From NCBI GenBank assembly GCA_963788305.1, contig CAWBGK010000004.1, forward strand, positions 186,001-250,000: 64,000 bases of DNA, in the 5' to 3' direction. Made by a program: the position numbers and the translations under genes. The notes beneath the pieces were generated by a model, which searched no databases, had not been told where the DNA came from, and saw only the letters and a list, made by a program, of their open reading frames with translations. This DNA comes from UTCFX2 sp963788305. GTDB lineage: Bacteria; Chloroflexota; Anaerolineae; Anaerolineales; UBA4823. Below, one piece after another: positions 36,478-45,044 of this stretch (positions are counted from its first letter, which is position 1; each line of letters begins with the position of its first letter).

Positions 36478-36495
36478 AGGAGGAAAATGATTTTT
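36478..36495 (+). repeat. Right 18-bp target-site duplication of the insertion sequence
   Basis: AGGAGGAAAATGATTTTT, identical to 34922-34939. Confidence 0.9.
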
Positions 36496-36799
36496 ATTGG
36501 TTTCAATCGATCTGCCTGTTAGTGCCGCTTTTGAGACGTTTGACTGCTGTACTTCACAATGACTGACCCTCTCATACAAAAAATGCCTGGGCTAACGATC
36601 ATCGCTGTCCTCACCTCCGAATCGACTGAGAAGTTTTTCTACTCTCAGTCAGAGTATACTATGCCTCAGGATCTGTCCTTTTAAGCGAGATCAAGTATCC
36701 TTCGTACCTGACGATGGATCGCTGAAGAGGATTTAGAACTGGATGCTGGTTTCGCTCAGCAAGTTCGGCGACCGCTTAGGGATATCGAAAGAACACACA
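36496..36799. other. Region upstream of zwf
   Basis: No gene. A small inverted repeat TACTCT-cagtc-AGAGTA (36640-36656) overlaps a TATACT box (36655-36660) that could be the zwf -10; the matching -35 is poor. An open frame extends the zwf frame up to 36743 but is not supported by conservation. Confidence 0.4.
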
Positions 36800-38254
36800 A
36801 TGGATTTGACAAACACCCAAACAACGATTGTCATTTTTGGCGGCTCTGGAGATCTGACCCGCCGGAAATTGGTCCCAGCCCTTTACAACAACTTCAAAAA
36901 GGACCGGCTGATTGGCTGCAATCACATCGTCGGCTATGCCCGTCGGACTTATGATGATTCAACTTTTCGGGACCACTTGCGCCAGGGGGTCCTTGAATTT
37001 AGCCCAGAATCGTTCGACGAAGCGACCTGGCAGAAGTTTGCATCCCTCCTGACTTATTACCAGGGGAATCTGGATCAAGACTCGGACTTCAACAGGCTGT
37101 CTACTTATCTCCAGGAGCTGGAAGGAACACCAGCAAACCGCCTTTACTACCTGGCAGTTGCGCCTGAATTCTACTCCATAGCTGTCAATGGGTTAGGCGC
37201 CTGGGGTATGGCGGAACAAGGAAGTGCATGGCGTCGTATCGTCGTCGAGAAACCGTTCGGCCGCGATCTGGAGTCTGCAAAAGACCTGACCCAGACAATC
37301 CACGCCAATTTCAAGGAAAGCCAGGTTTATCGGATCGACCACTATTTAGGTAAGGAAACCGCCCAAAACATCCTGTTTTTGCGCTTCGCAAATACAATTT
37401 TTGAGCCGGTCTGGAATCGTCGTTATGTAGATAATATTCAAATCACAGTAGCAGAAAGCGTCGATGTCGGGCATCGAGCTGAATATTATGATAAGGCAGG
37501 TGTCTTGCGGGATATGTTCCAGAACCATCTGCTGCAGCTAATGGTGCTGGTTGCCATGGAAGCACCGGCTTCATTTAACGCAGACGCATTTCGAAACGAA
37601 AGCGTCAAAGTAGTTCAAAGCCTTCGCCCCATCTCCCGGAAAGAGAGCGTGTGCGCCCAGTATGTTGGATACAGAAATTTGGAAGGAGTGGCACATGAAT
37701 CGTGCACCCCAACCTACGCCGCGCTGACGCTCTATGTCGACAATTGGCGTTGGAAGGGAGTGCCATTTTACTTGCGCTCAGGTAAGGCGCTTTCACGCAA
37801 GACTTCCGAGATCTCGGTCATCTTTCAGCAGCCTCCCCACCTGATGTTTAAACTTCCGGATGAGTTTAGCTTCGTGCCAAATATCCTTTCAATGTGCATC
37901 CAACCGGATGAAGGGATCCACCTGCGCTTCGTGGCAAAGCAGCCGGATTCAGATCAGGCGATGCGTCCGGTCGAGATGGATTTCCAATACAAGGATTCTT
38001 TCGTTGATGCTCTGCCAGATGCATATGAAAGGTTGATCCTGGACGTCCTGGAAGGGGATGCTTCTCTTTTTTCCCGCAACGATGGCATTGAGGCCACCTG
38101 GCAGCTCATGGATCCGTTCATTAAAGATTGGGAGCAGGCAGGGGATTCAGCGTTGGCAACTTATAATCTGGGAAGCCGAGGGCCAAAAGAAGCTGATGAA
38201 TTGCTCCAAAGAGATGGTCGCTCCTGGTGGCTTGGCTGCGAAGAGCATGAATGA
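36800..38254 (+). CDS. zwf: Glucose-6-phosphate 1-dehydrogenase
   Basis: The start chosen is ATG at 36800, because the family N-terminus begins right there (TTIVIFGGSGDLTRRKLVPA, the NADP-binding motif GxxGDL). An upstream in-frame ATG at 36743 would add 19 residues. The 484-residue protein has the active-site motif RIDHYLGKE, RFANTIFEPVWNRRYVDNIQ, and LEGDASLFSRNDGIEATWQL near the end. It oxidises glucose 6-phosphate to 6-phosphogluconolactone with NADP+ in the cytoplasm. Its last codons overlap the start of the 6-phosphogluconolactonase gene, giving the first two steps of the oxidative pentose phosphate route as one unit. Confidence 0.95.
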   Translation: MDLTNTQTTIVIFGGSGDLTRRKLVPALYNNFKKDRLIGCNHIVGYARRTYDDSTFRDHLRQGVLEFSPESFDEATWQKFASLLTYYQGNLDQDSDFNRLSTYLQELEGTPANRLYYLAVAPEFYSIAVNGLGAWGMAEQGSAWRRIVVEKPFGRDLESAKDLTQTIHANFKESQVYRIDHYLGKETAQNILFLRFANTIFEPVWNRRYVDNIQITVAESVDVGHRAEYYDKAGVLRDMFQNHLLQLMVLVAMEAPASFNADAFRNESVKVVQSLRPISRKESVCAQYVGYRNLEGVAHESCTPTYAALTLYVDNWRWKGVPFYLRSGKALSRKTSEISVIFQQPPHLMFKLPDEFSFVPNILSMCIQPDEGIHLRFVAKQPDSDQAMRPVEMDFQYKDSFVDALPDAYERLILDVLEGDASLFSRNDGIEATWQLMDPFIKDWEQAGDSALATYNLGSRGPKEADELLQRDGRSWWLGCEEHE

Positions 38255-39005
38255 GAAAGGTAAAACCTCGATAGAAACATTTGCAGATGTGACTGCTCTC
38301 AGCCAGGCTACAGCTGATAAATTTTCCCAACTGGCTCGAGGAGCAGTCCGCGACCGGGGTCGATTTCTGGTGTGCCTGAGTGGAGGATCTACGCCGGTGA
38401 GTACCTACCAGATTCTGGCGCAGCAAGCCTCTCTAAATGATCTGCCCTGGGAGAAAATGGTTTTTTTCTGGGGGGATGAGCGAATGGTTCCACCTGACCA
38501 CCCGGAAAGCAACTACGGTCAGGCTAATCAGATTTTATTGCGCCATGTTCCAGTCAAAAATGAGAACATCCTGCGCATAAGAGGCGATCTGACTGCCTTG
38601 GAAGCGGTAAAAGAGTATACATGCTTATTGCAATATTGGGCTGTTCCAGGTGATTTCTGGCCACGATTTGACCTCCTGCTGCTGGGAATGGGTGCAGATG
38701 GGCATATCGCTTCAATATTTCCAGGTAGTTCTTTTGGGGACTCTATCAACGCACCCGTGCTATCCGTGAGTGAACATTATCAGGGTAGGCCCGTTGAACG
38801 AGTTACTCTGACCCCGTTGGTTTTCAATTCTGCCCGGAAGGTGATCTTTCTGGTGGCGGGAGCCGAAAAAGCCGAGGCAGTTGCTGCGGTGTTTGACCAG
38901 CGCGGCAGACCGGAAGACTGGCCAGCCCGGTTGATTCAGCCTGAGGATGGAAGCGTAGATTGGATGATAGACGCCGCAGCAGCAGCAAAAATCAAAGTCC
39001 AATAA
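38247..39005 (+). CDS. pgl: 6-phosphogluconolactonase
   Basis: ATG at 38247, overlapping the zwf stop by eight bases. The 252 residues show the DevB/Pgl family: FLVCLSGGSTPVSTYQILA, the signature WEKMVFFWGDERMVPPDHPE and SNYGQANQILL, FDLLLLGMGADGHIASIFPG and VERVTLTPLVFNSARKVIFL. It hydrolyses the lactone made by Zwf. Intact and of normal length. Confidence 0.94.
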   Translation: MNEKGKTSIETFADVTALSQATADKFSQLARGAVRDRGRFLVCLSGGSTPVSTYQILAQQASLNDLPWEKMVFFWGDERMVPPDHPESNYGQANQILLRHVPVKNENILRIRGDLTALEAVKEYTCLLQYWAVPGDFWPRFDLLLLGMGADGHIASIFPGSSFGDSINAPVLSVSEHYQGRPVERVTLTPLVFNSARKVIFLVAGAEKAEAVAAVFDQRGRPEDWPARLIQPEDGSVDWMIDAAAAAKIKVQ

Positions 39006-39049
39006 TCATAATCCGAAGGACGTAAATATTCAGGGACACCACAGGCTTC

Positions 39050-39550
39050 TCAACGCCGGATAAACGGGAAGAAACTATCGTACCTGCCAACAGGGCAGGT
39101 GATCGTTTTTGTCTGACCTACATTCAAGAAACCGGCGTGGCTTGTGTCATCGGCAAGAAGGTTGATGACATAATCCTGATTGCAGCGCGCCGCGAAATCA
39201 AGCTTCACTTTCGATGGCCCGTAGATCCCACCCGGAGGGTTTGATACATCCGTGCTGAAATCATAGATCGGCATGTTGTTCGCCTGCAGCCGAAATGCTT
39301 CCAGCTGGGCGCCAGGCGCGATCGTGATCAGAAAGGGATCCACCTGCAGCTTGCAAGTGCTGGGAGTCGCGAGGTAGCATCCCCCACTGAGGCTGCCAGC
39401 GAACACATCGGTCGCAGCCGAGACCACCACGGGTTCATTATCACTGAACCAGACTAAGGCTGATGTGATTAATACCACAAGCACCAGGAAATAAAAACCG
39501 GGTCGCAAGATCTTCCTAAAATCCTTCTGATCAGCCATCAGGCGCCTCAC
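39050..39550 (-). CDS. Secreted protein with two Cys pairs (paralogue 2), FFPFIRR tail
   Basis: Start GTG at 39550 overlapping the upstream stop (GTGA), or ATG at 39538. One N-terminal membrane segment (FYFLVLVVLITSALVWF) is a signal anchor or signal peptide. The mature part has GGCYLATPSTCKLQVDPF, IYDFSTDVSNPPGGIYGPS, FAARCNQDYVINLLADDTSH and LNVGQTKTITCPVG, the same framework as the upstream gene, with four matching Cys. It ends in YDSFFPFIRR. No family recognised; the paired cysteines suggest disulfides outside the membrane. Confidence 0.7.
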   Translation of the reverse strand: MRRLMADQKDFRKILRPGFYFLVLVVLITSALVWFSDNEPVVVSAATDVFAGSLSGGCYLATPSTCKLQVDPFLITIAPGAQLEAFRLQANNMPIYDFSTDVSNPPGGIYGPSKVKLDFAARCNQDYVINLLADDTSHAGFLNVGQTKTITCPVGRYDSFFPFIRR

Positions 39551-39987
39551 GGAACAACCGACGGGCAGGTGAATGCTTTTGTTTGCCCATAGTTGAGCAA
39601 ATTCGCGTCCGAAGTATCTCGTGCGAGCATGTTGACAATGTAGGTCTCACCGCAGCTGGCAGCAAAATCTTCTGCTACCAACGAGGGTGTGTAATCGTAC
39701 CCTGGTGGATTGGAAACATCCGTGCTGAAATTGTAAATAGGAGATCCGTTCGCATAAAGGTGAAATTCAACCAGCTTTGCACCCGCGCCATCGTTGATAT
39801 TAATCGTAAACACATCGAGATGCAGCTTGCACTGGTTTGGCGCTGTAATGTAGCAGCCGCCATTAATAGGGCTGGCGAAACCCTCCGGTGCTGCGCCAGC
39901 TTCTGTCCCGAATAGAGCTCCAGCACCTAGAGCGATCCCGATAACTGCCAGGAACCCAGCCAAATACACAACGATCCTTTTATTCAC
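39547..39987 (-). CDS. Secreted protein with two Cys pairs (paralogue 1)
   Basis: GTG start at 39987 follows AAGGAG by seven bases; the longer reading from 40041 starts inside the leader. The signal segment is VVYLAGFLAVIGIALGAGAL, then GGCYITAPNQCKLHLDVF, IYNFSTDVSNPPGYDYTPS, FAASCGETYIVNMLARDTSD and LNYGQTKAFTCPSVVP. The four Cys and the strand pattern are shared with the downstream gene, so the two are tandem duplicates in one operon. The function is unknown. It lacks the FIRR-type tail of its partner. Confidence 0.7.
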   Translation of the reverse strand: MNKRIVVYLAGFLAVIGIALGAGALFGTEAGAAPEGFASPINGGCYITAPNQCKLHLDVFTININDGAGAKLVEFHLYANGSPIYNFSTDVSNPPGYDYTPSLVAEDFAASCGETYIVNMLARDTSDANLLNYGQTKAFTCPSVVP

Positions 39988-40098
39988 AATGATCTCCTTG
40001 AACACCGCTAAAACATCTGTCCGTTCCTTGTTCACCTGCAAAGGATCAACGACGAGATGTGGATTTTTCCTGTGGTTTCCACAGGATATATTAGATAT

Positions 40099-40127
40099 AT
40101 TTTACCCTATTTATACAAATTAGTAAA
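40099..40127 (-). promoter_or_regulatory. Candidate promoter of the secreted paralogue pair
   Basis: On the minus strand TTTACT (40127-40122), 17-bp spacer, TAAAAT (40104-40099), about 110 bp ahead of the GTG at 39987. The remaining sequence of the 39988-40387 spacer shows no gene that I trust. Confidence 0.45.
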
Positions 40128-40387
40128 GCGATAAACTGATTCTAAATTCTCAATATCCCCACTTTTTTGCTCGTGAATTTTCTCTATGTCATCGATTACC
40201 TCGGGCGGTAATTAAAGGGTCATACGCGCTGTGGTAAGGATGGTTTTTTTTAATTGTTAACTCCAAAAAAGCTTTCGGGTCAAACTCGGTAGCAGTAGAT
40301 AATTCTCTGAAAAGCCAGTGCATAGCGAGAACACGAATTATATTAATATATTTTCCGTCTTTGGGTCCGTGGCACGCGCCCTTTGGC

Positions 40388-40428
40388 GAAAAAACTGGCC
40401 TGGTCATTCGTGTTGACGACCAGGCCAG
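40388..40428 (-). terminator. Terminator after the 35-residue basic protein
   Basis: Eleven-base-pair stem CTGGCCTGGTC / GACCAGGCCAG with a 12-base loop, followed on the minus strand by six T. It starts 8 bases after that gene's stop codon. Confidence 0.85.
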
Positions 40429-40435
40429 AGTTTGG

Positions 40436-40543
40436 CTACTTGGATACGGGTTTTGTGTTGCGCTCTTCTTGCTTCAGCCGCCGCGTGTGCGTACGCTGCC
40501 CTTTAGAGGGTCGTTTCTTCGTCTTGCTTGTTTTGTCTGTCAT
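40436..40543 (-). CDS. Very small basic protein (35 residues)
   Basis: ATG at 40543 with GAGGAG eight bases upstream, and a strong terminator right after the stop. The peptide starts MTDKTSKTKKRPSKGQRTHT and is about one third Lys/Arg, without hydrophobic segments. A good binding site plus terminator support a real gene. Possible nucleic-acid binding; no family recognised. Confidence 0.5.
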   Translation of the reverse strand: MTDKTSKTKKRPSKGQRTHTRRLKQEERNTKPVSK

Positions 40544-40736
40544 CGGGGTTGCTCCTCTCTTTATGGATAAATCATTCTTGGCATTGACGTCTGAAGACAG
40601 ACGGTCGAATTGCTCGACATGCTTTTCCTGACCTGGCATCTGCATTATTTCGGTTTTATCGGAAACGCACTTGCCCTGGTCTATGCGGTAAAAACGCTAA
40701 CCTGTTAAATCGCATGATTCTCCAGCTGTTGGGACC

Positions 40737-41012
40737 TCATTTTCTTCTACTGCCACCCAATAGACGCAGCAGGAGAAGAAGCAGCACTGCCCCTACAAAT
40801 GCGATCAGGATCGACTGCAGATTGATCCCTGACATTGGATCTCCGATCTGAAAGAAGTAGGAAGCCAGGAACCCACCCAACAAACCCCCGACCACGCCTA
40901 CGATGAGGTTGCCAATACAACCAAGACCGCCCCCTTTAACGACCAAACCTGCCAAAAATCCCGCGATTAAACCTACAACAACCCATGAAAGAATGCCCAT
41001 TCCGATTTCCAT
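40737..41012 (-). CDS. GlsB/YeaQ/YmgE family membrane protein (transglycosylase-associated)
   Basis: ATG at 41012. Ninety-one residues with three helices: ILSWVVVGLIAGFLAGLVV, GCIGNLIVGVVGGLLGGFLA and LQSILIAFVGAVLLLLLLRL, ending in GGSRRK. The Gly-rich GxxxG pattern is typical of this stress-linked family, whose molecular role is not settled. First of three members in this cluster; it lies about 20 bp after the GlsB-CsbD fusion gene on the same strand. Confidence 0.85.
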   Translation of the reverse strand: MEIGMGILSWVVVGLIAGFLAGLVVKGGGLGCIGNLIVGVVGGLLGGFLASYFFQIGDPMSGINLQSILIAFVGAVLLLLLLRLLGGSRRK

Positions 41013-41032
41013 TTCTACTTACTTTAAGTATT

Positions 41033-41557
41033 TTAATTAAGCCTCTGTAGCGAATTTGCCTCAGGTGCTTGTTTATGCAGTAAGTTCAGCCTGGATGATC
41101 TGGTAAGAACGGCCTCTAAATAACCCTGGATTTGATCTTCTGCTTCCTTGTTGGAGATTCCATAACGTTCTGCTATCAAATTGGTCAGCTGTTCGTGATC
41201 CCCGTTGATCTGATCCAGGTCTTCTTCAGTGATTTTATCCCATCGGACGGGGATTTTGTCGCGCACCAGGCTCCACTGATTTTTTATCATCTTGTTGGCA
41301 ACATTGTGTTCCCTGACAAAGAAATTAATGACCATCAGGAAAATAATAGAGCCTATCAACGACACCAGCAAAGCCGGCAAGCTGAAGCTGGTCGTGTCGA
41401 TATGAAACATCGGGACTATTAAAAAACCAGTCAGGAAACCACCAATGCTACCCACAAGGATATTGAGCCGCAGGATCGGATGGCGGCGATGGATCAATAG
41501 AGTAGCCAACCAGCCCATGACAGCCCCAGCGATAAGCCAAACAATGAAATTAATCAT
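41033..41557 (-). CDS. GlsB-type membrane domain fused to a CsbD-like domain
   Basis: ATG at 41557 with AGGAGAG six bases upstream. Residues 1-85 are a GlsB/YeaQ-type domain (FIVWLIAGAVMGWLATLLIH, NILVGSIGGFLTGFLIVPM, VSLIGSIIFLMVINFFV). Residues about 90-160 look like CsbD: NQWSLVRDKIPVRWDKITEE, DLDQINGDHEQLTNLIAERY and GISNKEAEDQIQGYLE. CsbD proteins are normally separate small soluble stress proteins; the fusion tethers one to the membrane. Total 174 residues. Co-directional with other stress genes. Confidence 0.78.
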   Translation of the reverse strand: MINFIVWLIAGAVMGWLATLLIHRRHPILRLNILVGSIGGFLTGFLIVPMFHIDTTSFSLPALLVSLIGSIIFLMVINFFVREHNVANKMIKNQWSLVRDKIPVRWDKITEEDLDQINGDHEQLTNLIAERYGISNKEAEDQIQGYLEAVLTRSSRLNLLHKQAPEANSLQRLN

Positions 41558-41698
41558 TTTATTCTCTCCTGACTGAGTTATTCAGAAACTTGCCTTCACA
41601 AATTCACTTCCAAGGAAAATATTCTGCGGAAAACACGGACGTATTTGCCTATTCTTAAAGTATAACGAAGCAGAGTTCTCAAGAGCGTCACAGCGGCG

Positions 41699-41968
41699 TT
41701 ATCCTTTAGCCCAAAATTCATCAGCCTCCGCTTCCATTTTTTTCAGGCGCGTGTAATAATCCGGAAATTCTTTAAGATGTGCAAAGGCTATCTTCCCGGT
41801 CAGCAGAGGGTCATCATTGGTGACGTTCGTTTCTGGATCTCTGGCTCCGTGTTCGAGCTCCACTTCGAGCCCACTCCAGAATTGTTCAATACCAAACCTG
41901 ATCCAATCGATGCCCAAAGTCTCGCCGATTTGCCTGGCAGTTTGTATGTTGAACCGTTTTTCTTTCAT
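41699..41968 (-). CDS. DUF5661 family protein
   Basis: ATG at 41968 with AAGGAG nine bases upstream. The 89 residues include ARQIGETLGIDWIRFGIEQF, VELEHGARDPETNVTNDDPL and IAFAHLKEFPDYYTRLKKME, which is the hallmark order of this small conserved family of unknown function. Its several His and acidic residues could bind metal, but nothing is established. Complete gene. Confidence 0.82.
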   Translation of the reverse strand: MKEKRFNIQTARQIGETLGIDWIRFGIEQFWSGLEVELEHGARDPETNVTNDDPLLTGKIAFAHLKEFPDYYTRLKKMEAEADEFWAKG

Positions 41969-42062
41969 TAGATAATTCTCCTTGTCTTACATAATTCAAA
42001 CATATCGTCATATTCTTAATAACTATAACACTGGCAGACAGCCCACACTCAGCGGTGACAGG

Positions 42063-43253
42063 TCAGGGTGTTTGGGTGGGTTCAGAGGACTGCAGAATGG
42101 GTTCTGCTTTCTCAATCAGTTGGGTCAGCCGCTCCATGCTGCTGGTAACAAGCGGCAGATGCGAGTCGTCCATAGTCTTTATGGTATCCCACAAGCGGGC
42201 TTGCCGTTCTTTAAGGTCCGATACCTGAGCCGCAGCGCCTGAAACGGCGCGGCGGGTGACCAGCCGGCGCCACAGGATCTGGCAAACAATAGATAAGGGC
42301 GGAGCCAGAAGGATGCCAAGAATTCCGAACGCGTCTGCCAGGGCAATCAGCAAGAACACGGTCAGAATGGGATTATCCCACCTGCGGTTGAAAAGGCGCG
42401 GCTTGACCAATACTCCCAGCAAAACCAGGACAACGATCGTATAAAAGGTTGTGAACAAACTCAGCTGCACGGAAGTCATAAGCCCGACGAACAACGGAGG
42501 GATGATGGCCAGGGCTGCACCAACCACCGGGATCAGGCATGCCAGAGCTCCAGCCAGAGCCAGGAACGCCGGGTATGGGGATCCGAGAAGCCAATAACCG
42601 ATGCCTAACAACAGCCCTGCCAGCAGACTCTGGATCACCTGTCCGCGTACATAAGCCCCGATGTCGGGCTCGACCGTCCGCCAAATCCCGCGTGCCTGTT
42701 TGCGCTGACCGGATGGGAGCAGCGACAACCAGAGTCGTTCGAAATGGATCTGATTGATGCTCCAGTAGATGCTTAAGAACAGAATGATGAATACACCGCT
42801 GACGATCCCCCCTACGCCCTGTGAAAAACCGAGCAAGGCCGGCAGAACAAGCTGCCCTTGGTCACCGGTCACAGCTTCGAAGAGCTCACTCGGCGGGGGC
42901 AGCCTTCCAACCAGCGCCTGTTGGATCGAGCTGCCCTCCAACCAGATCGGCAGAGTCCACTGATCCTGTGCTGACACAGTCTGGGCAAATTGTTGGATTT
43001 CATTGATCGCGGCTTTGCCGGTCAGGAAGATTAAAAAACCGAAACTGACAAAAACAACAAGGTACACAAGCATCCAGACCAAGCGCACAAAAAAGCGCCG
43101 CCCGACCAGGCGGTTCGCCAACGGGCGCAGTGCTGCTGCAAGCGTCAGCGAGATCAACAGGTAAACGACCACGATGCGGAACTGCCACAGCACGAGCAAT
43201 GCCAGCAGCGTGGTCATGACCGCCGCACCGATCCTGATCAGCTGCTTTGTCAT
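42063..43253 (-). CDS. AI-2E family transporter (copy 1)
   Basis: ATG at 43253 overlaps the upstream stop by four bases. The 396 residues have about seven helices in the PF01594 pattern: QFRIVVVYLLISLTLAAALR, LVYLVVFVSFGFLIFLTGKA, GIVSGVFIILFLSIYWSINQ, GAYVRGQVIQSLLAGLLLGI, GALACLIPVVGAALAIIPPL and VKPRLFNRRWDNPILTVF. Members move small solutes or ions; only a few are linked to autoinducer-2. A soluble tail of about 60 residues follows the last helix. Confidence 0.85.
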   Translation of the reverse strand: MTKQLIRIGAAVMTTLLALLVLWQFRIVVVYLLISLTLAAALRPLANRLVGRRFFVRLVWMLVYLVVFVSFGFLIFLTGKAAINEIQQFAQTVSAQDQWTLPIWLEGSSIQQALVGRLPPPSELFEAVTGDQGQLVLPALLGFSQGVGGIVSGVFIILFLSIYWSINQIHFERLWLSLLPSGQRKQARGIWRTVEPDIGAYVRGQVIQSLLAGLLLGIGYWLLGSPYPAFLALAGALACLIPVVGAALAIIPPLFVGLMTSVQLSLFTTFYTIVVLVLLGVLVKPRLFNRRWDNPILTVFLLIALADAFGILGILLAPPLSIVCQILWRRLVTRRAVSGAAAQVSDLKERQARLWDTIKTMDDSHLPLVTSSMERLTQLIEKAEPILQSSEPTQTP

Positions 43254-44539
43254 GGGGCACCTGAAGAATTTACCTGGGCTAGCAGAGCATCGAGGTCGGT
43301 TGTTAGGACCTCAATCTCATCCATAACCTGATCAATCTGCTTGACCTTCAGGGTTGAGCCCATTTTTTTGAGACGCGCCTGCTTGCGCAGGTCTTGGGCC
43401 AGGTCCTGCGCTTCATAGCGCAGCCGGCTGGCATAGTCTCTCCCAGGTGATATCTCCGATTCTATCGTATTGGGATGAAAGACGAAGCGGTCGAGTAAGA
43501 GCTGAATTATGGCAGCTGTGGGAATTGCCATCAACGCTCCGGCTATCCCGAACAATGAGCTGAAGGCGAAAATCGCCAGAAGGGAGACAAATGGATTGAC
43601 CCCCACTGCCTTACGCATGACGCGCGGCACCAGAAGGCTGTTCTCCACTTGCTGGATTACGACCGAGGCTACGATCACCCAGACCAGCTTGGCAGGGGAT
43701 ATTGAAATGGCGATTATCGCTGCTGGAATGGCGCCAAGCAGAGGCCCAACCATCGGTACCGCTTCCAGCACGCCCGCCGCGAGCGCCAGCACCAGGGCAT
43801 TGGGCAAACCGATGAGCAGATAGGCGGCCAGCGCCATGACGCCGATAATCAGGCATAAGATGCTTTGTCCGACGATGTAGAAACTAACCTTGGTTTCCAT
43901 GGTCGAAATCAGCTCGCTCATGCTCTCGCGCTGGCTCTTTGGAATCAACAGGAGCAGCGATTGAATGGATCGCTCCCCATCAAGCGTCCAGTGAAAAGCC
44001 AACAGCAGAATTGCTGCCGCTAAAAAAATGGCTTTAGCCGCCAGGGCCGCGTAACCGAACGCTTGCCCTGCGGAAGCCAGCATCTCCTGTCCCGTTAGCT
44101 GTATCGGACCCAGGCTCGGTATTGTCGCCGGCAAGAACTCGCTGAAACGCACAATCCAAAGATTGGGAAATTTAACCATCCACTCTCGAAAACCTTGATA
44201 ATAACCCGGAATTGAGTCAGCAATGGTTGTGCCTTGTTCGAATATCACCGGGAATAACATCAGCAAAAAGCCGACGATCAGCGTGAGCAGCAGAATGTAG
44301 ACTAGAATGACACCTGCAATCCTGGGCAGTCCTCGACGATGGAGCCAATTGACGGCTGGCCGGATGACAGTGCCGATCAAGATCGCAATAAACAAAATGA
44401 AAACGACCTGGTTAAATCGATACAGAAGCCAGAAGCAGAAGGCGATAAAAACCAGGACAAGCGTCGCCCAAACGACCCGCCGGAATGTCCAATGATCAGG
44501 TTGTGAAGTTGGAAGGAGCGTCATGCTTTCCTTGGTCAT
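43250..44539 (-). CDS. AI-2E family transporter (copy 2)
   Basis: ATG at 44539 is preferred over the upstream TTG/ATG codons that overlap no site; ATG at 44524 is also possible. About 429 residues: LYRFNQVVFILFIAILIGTV, GVILVYILLLTLIVGFLLML, VSFYIVGQSILCLIIGVMAL, LEAVPMVGPLLGAIPAAIIA and NSLLVPRVMRKAVGVNPFVS. Same family as copy 1 and transcribed ahead of it, so the two are likely co-transcribed and may form one complex. The C-terminal 90 residues are a predicted coiled coil. Confidence 0.85.
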   Translation of the reverse strand: MTKESMTLLPTSQPDHWTFRRVVWATLVLVFIAFCFWLLYRFNQVVFILFIAILIGTVIRPAVNWLHRRGLPRIAGVILVYILLLTLIVGFLLMLFPVIFEQGTTIADSIPGYYQGFREWMVKFPNLWIVRFSEFLPATIPSLGPIQLTGQEMLASAGQAFGYAALAAKAIFLAAAILLLAFHWTLDGERSIQSLLLLIPKSQRESMSELISTMETKVSFYIVGQSILCLIIGVMALAAYLLIGLPNALVLALAAGVLEAVPMVGPLLGAIPAAIIAISISPAKLVWVIVASVVIQQVENSLLVPRVMRKAVGVNPFVSLLAIFAFSSLFGIAGALMAIPTAAIIQLLLDRFVFHPNTIESEISPGRDYASRLRYEAQDLAQDLRKQARLKKMGSTLKVKQIDQVMDEIEVLTTDLDALLAQVNSSGAP

Positions 44540-44625
44540 ATTGACCTTGACATAGAGGCCGGCAGCAATGATCACGACCAGCCTCTGGGAGTTTACGAGC
44601 TAAGCGAGAGCAAGATCGTCCTCGG

Positions 44626-44886
44626 CTACCGTCTGCGGCGGATTAAATTGACGATAAACAGGAGGATAATTGCGCCTCCCAGTGTTACCAGCATAGTTGG
44701 GAGAGTGATCGCATCATTGATCGTCCCAACACCAAAAATGGGGGTCAGGAACCACCCTGCAATGAAAGCGCCAACAATGCCCACCACTATATCGAGGATC
44801 AAGCCTTGCTGCGAATTTGTCTTCATGATCCGGCTGGCGATATAGCCAACAATCGCGCCGGCAATGAGGTATATGAAAAGGTTCAT
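44626..44886 (-). CDS. GlsB/YeaQ/YmgE family membrane protein
   Basis: ATG at 44886. Eighty-six residues: FIYLIAGAIVGYIASRIMKT, LILDIVVGIVGAFIAGWFLT and MLVTLGGAIILLFIVNLIRR. Complete, with the typical length and triple-helix layout. Lies upstream of the AI-2E pair on the same strand. Confidence 0.87.
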   Translation of the reverse strand: MNLFIYLIAGAIVGYIASRIMKTNSQQGLILDIVVGIVGAFIAGWFLTPIFGVGTINDAITLPTMLVTLGGAIILLFIVNLIRRRR

Positions 44887-45044
44887 TTTGTGTTCCCTGT
44901 ACCTATCTATCAGTTATGTGGTTGCCCTGTCTGTAAGATCTTCGGCGCCTCTGGGCAATGTAGAAGTCAGCCGACCGACCTTCCTTCTGTCAGCCCGGGT
45001 TCGGGTTCGAGGTCAAAGCTCCTAACCTGGAAAATCTAAACTTC

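Noticed and set aside
40189..40407. 72-codon minus-strand open frame
   Set aside because: It starts inside the terminator hairpin of the preceding small gene and lacks a binding site.
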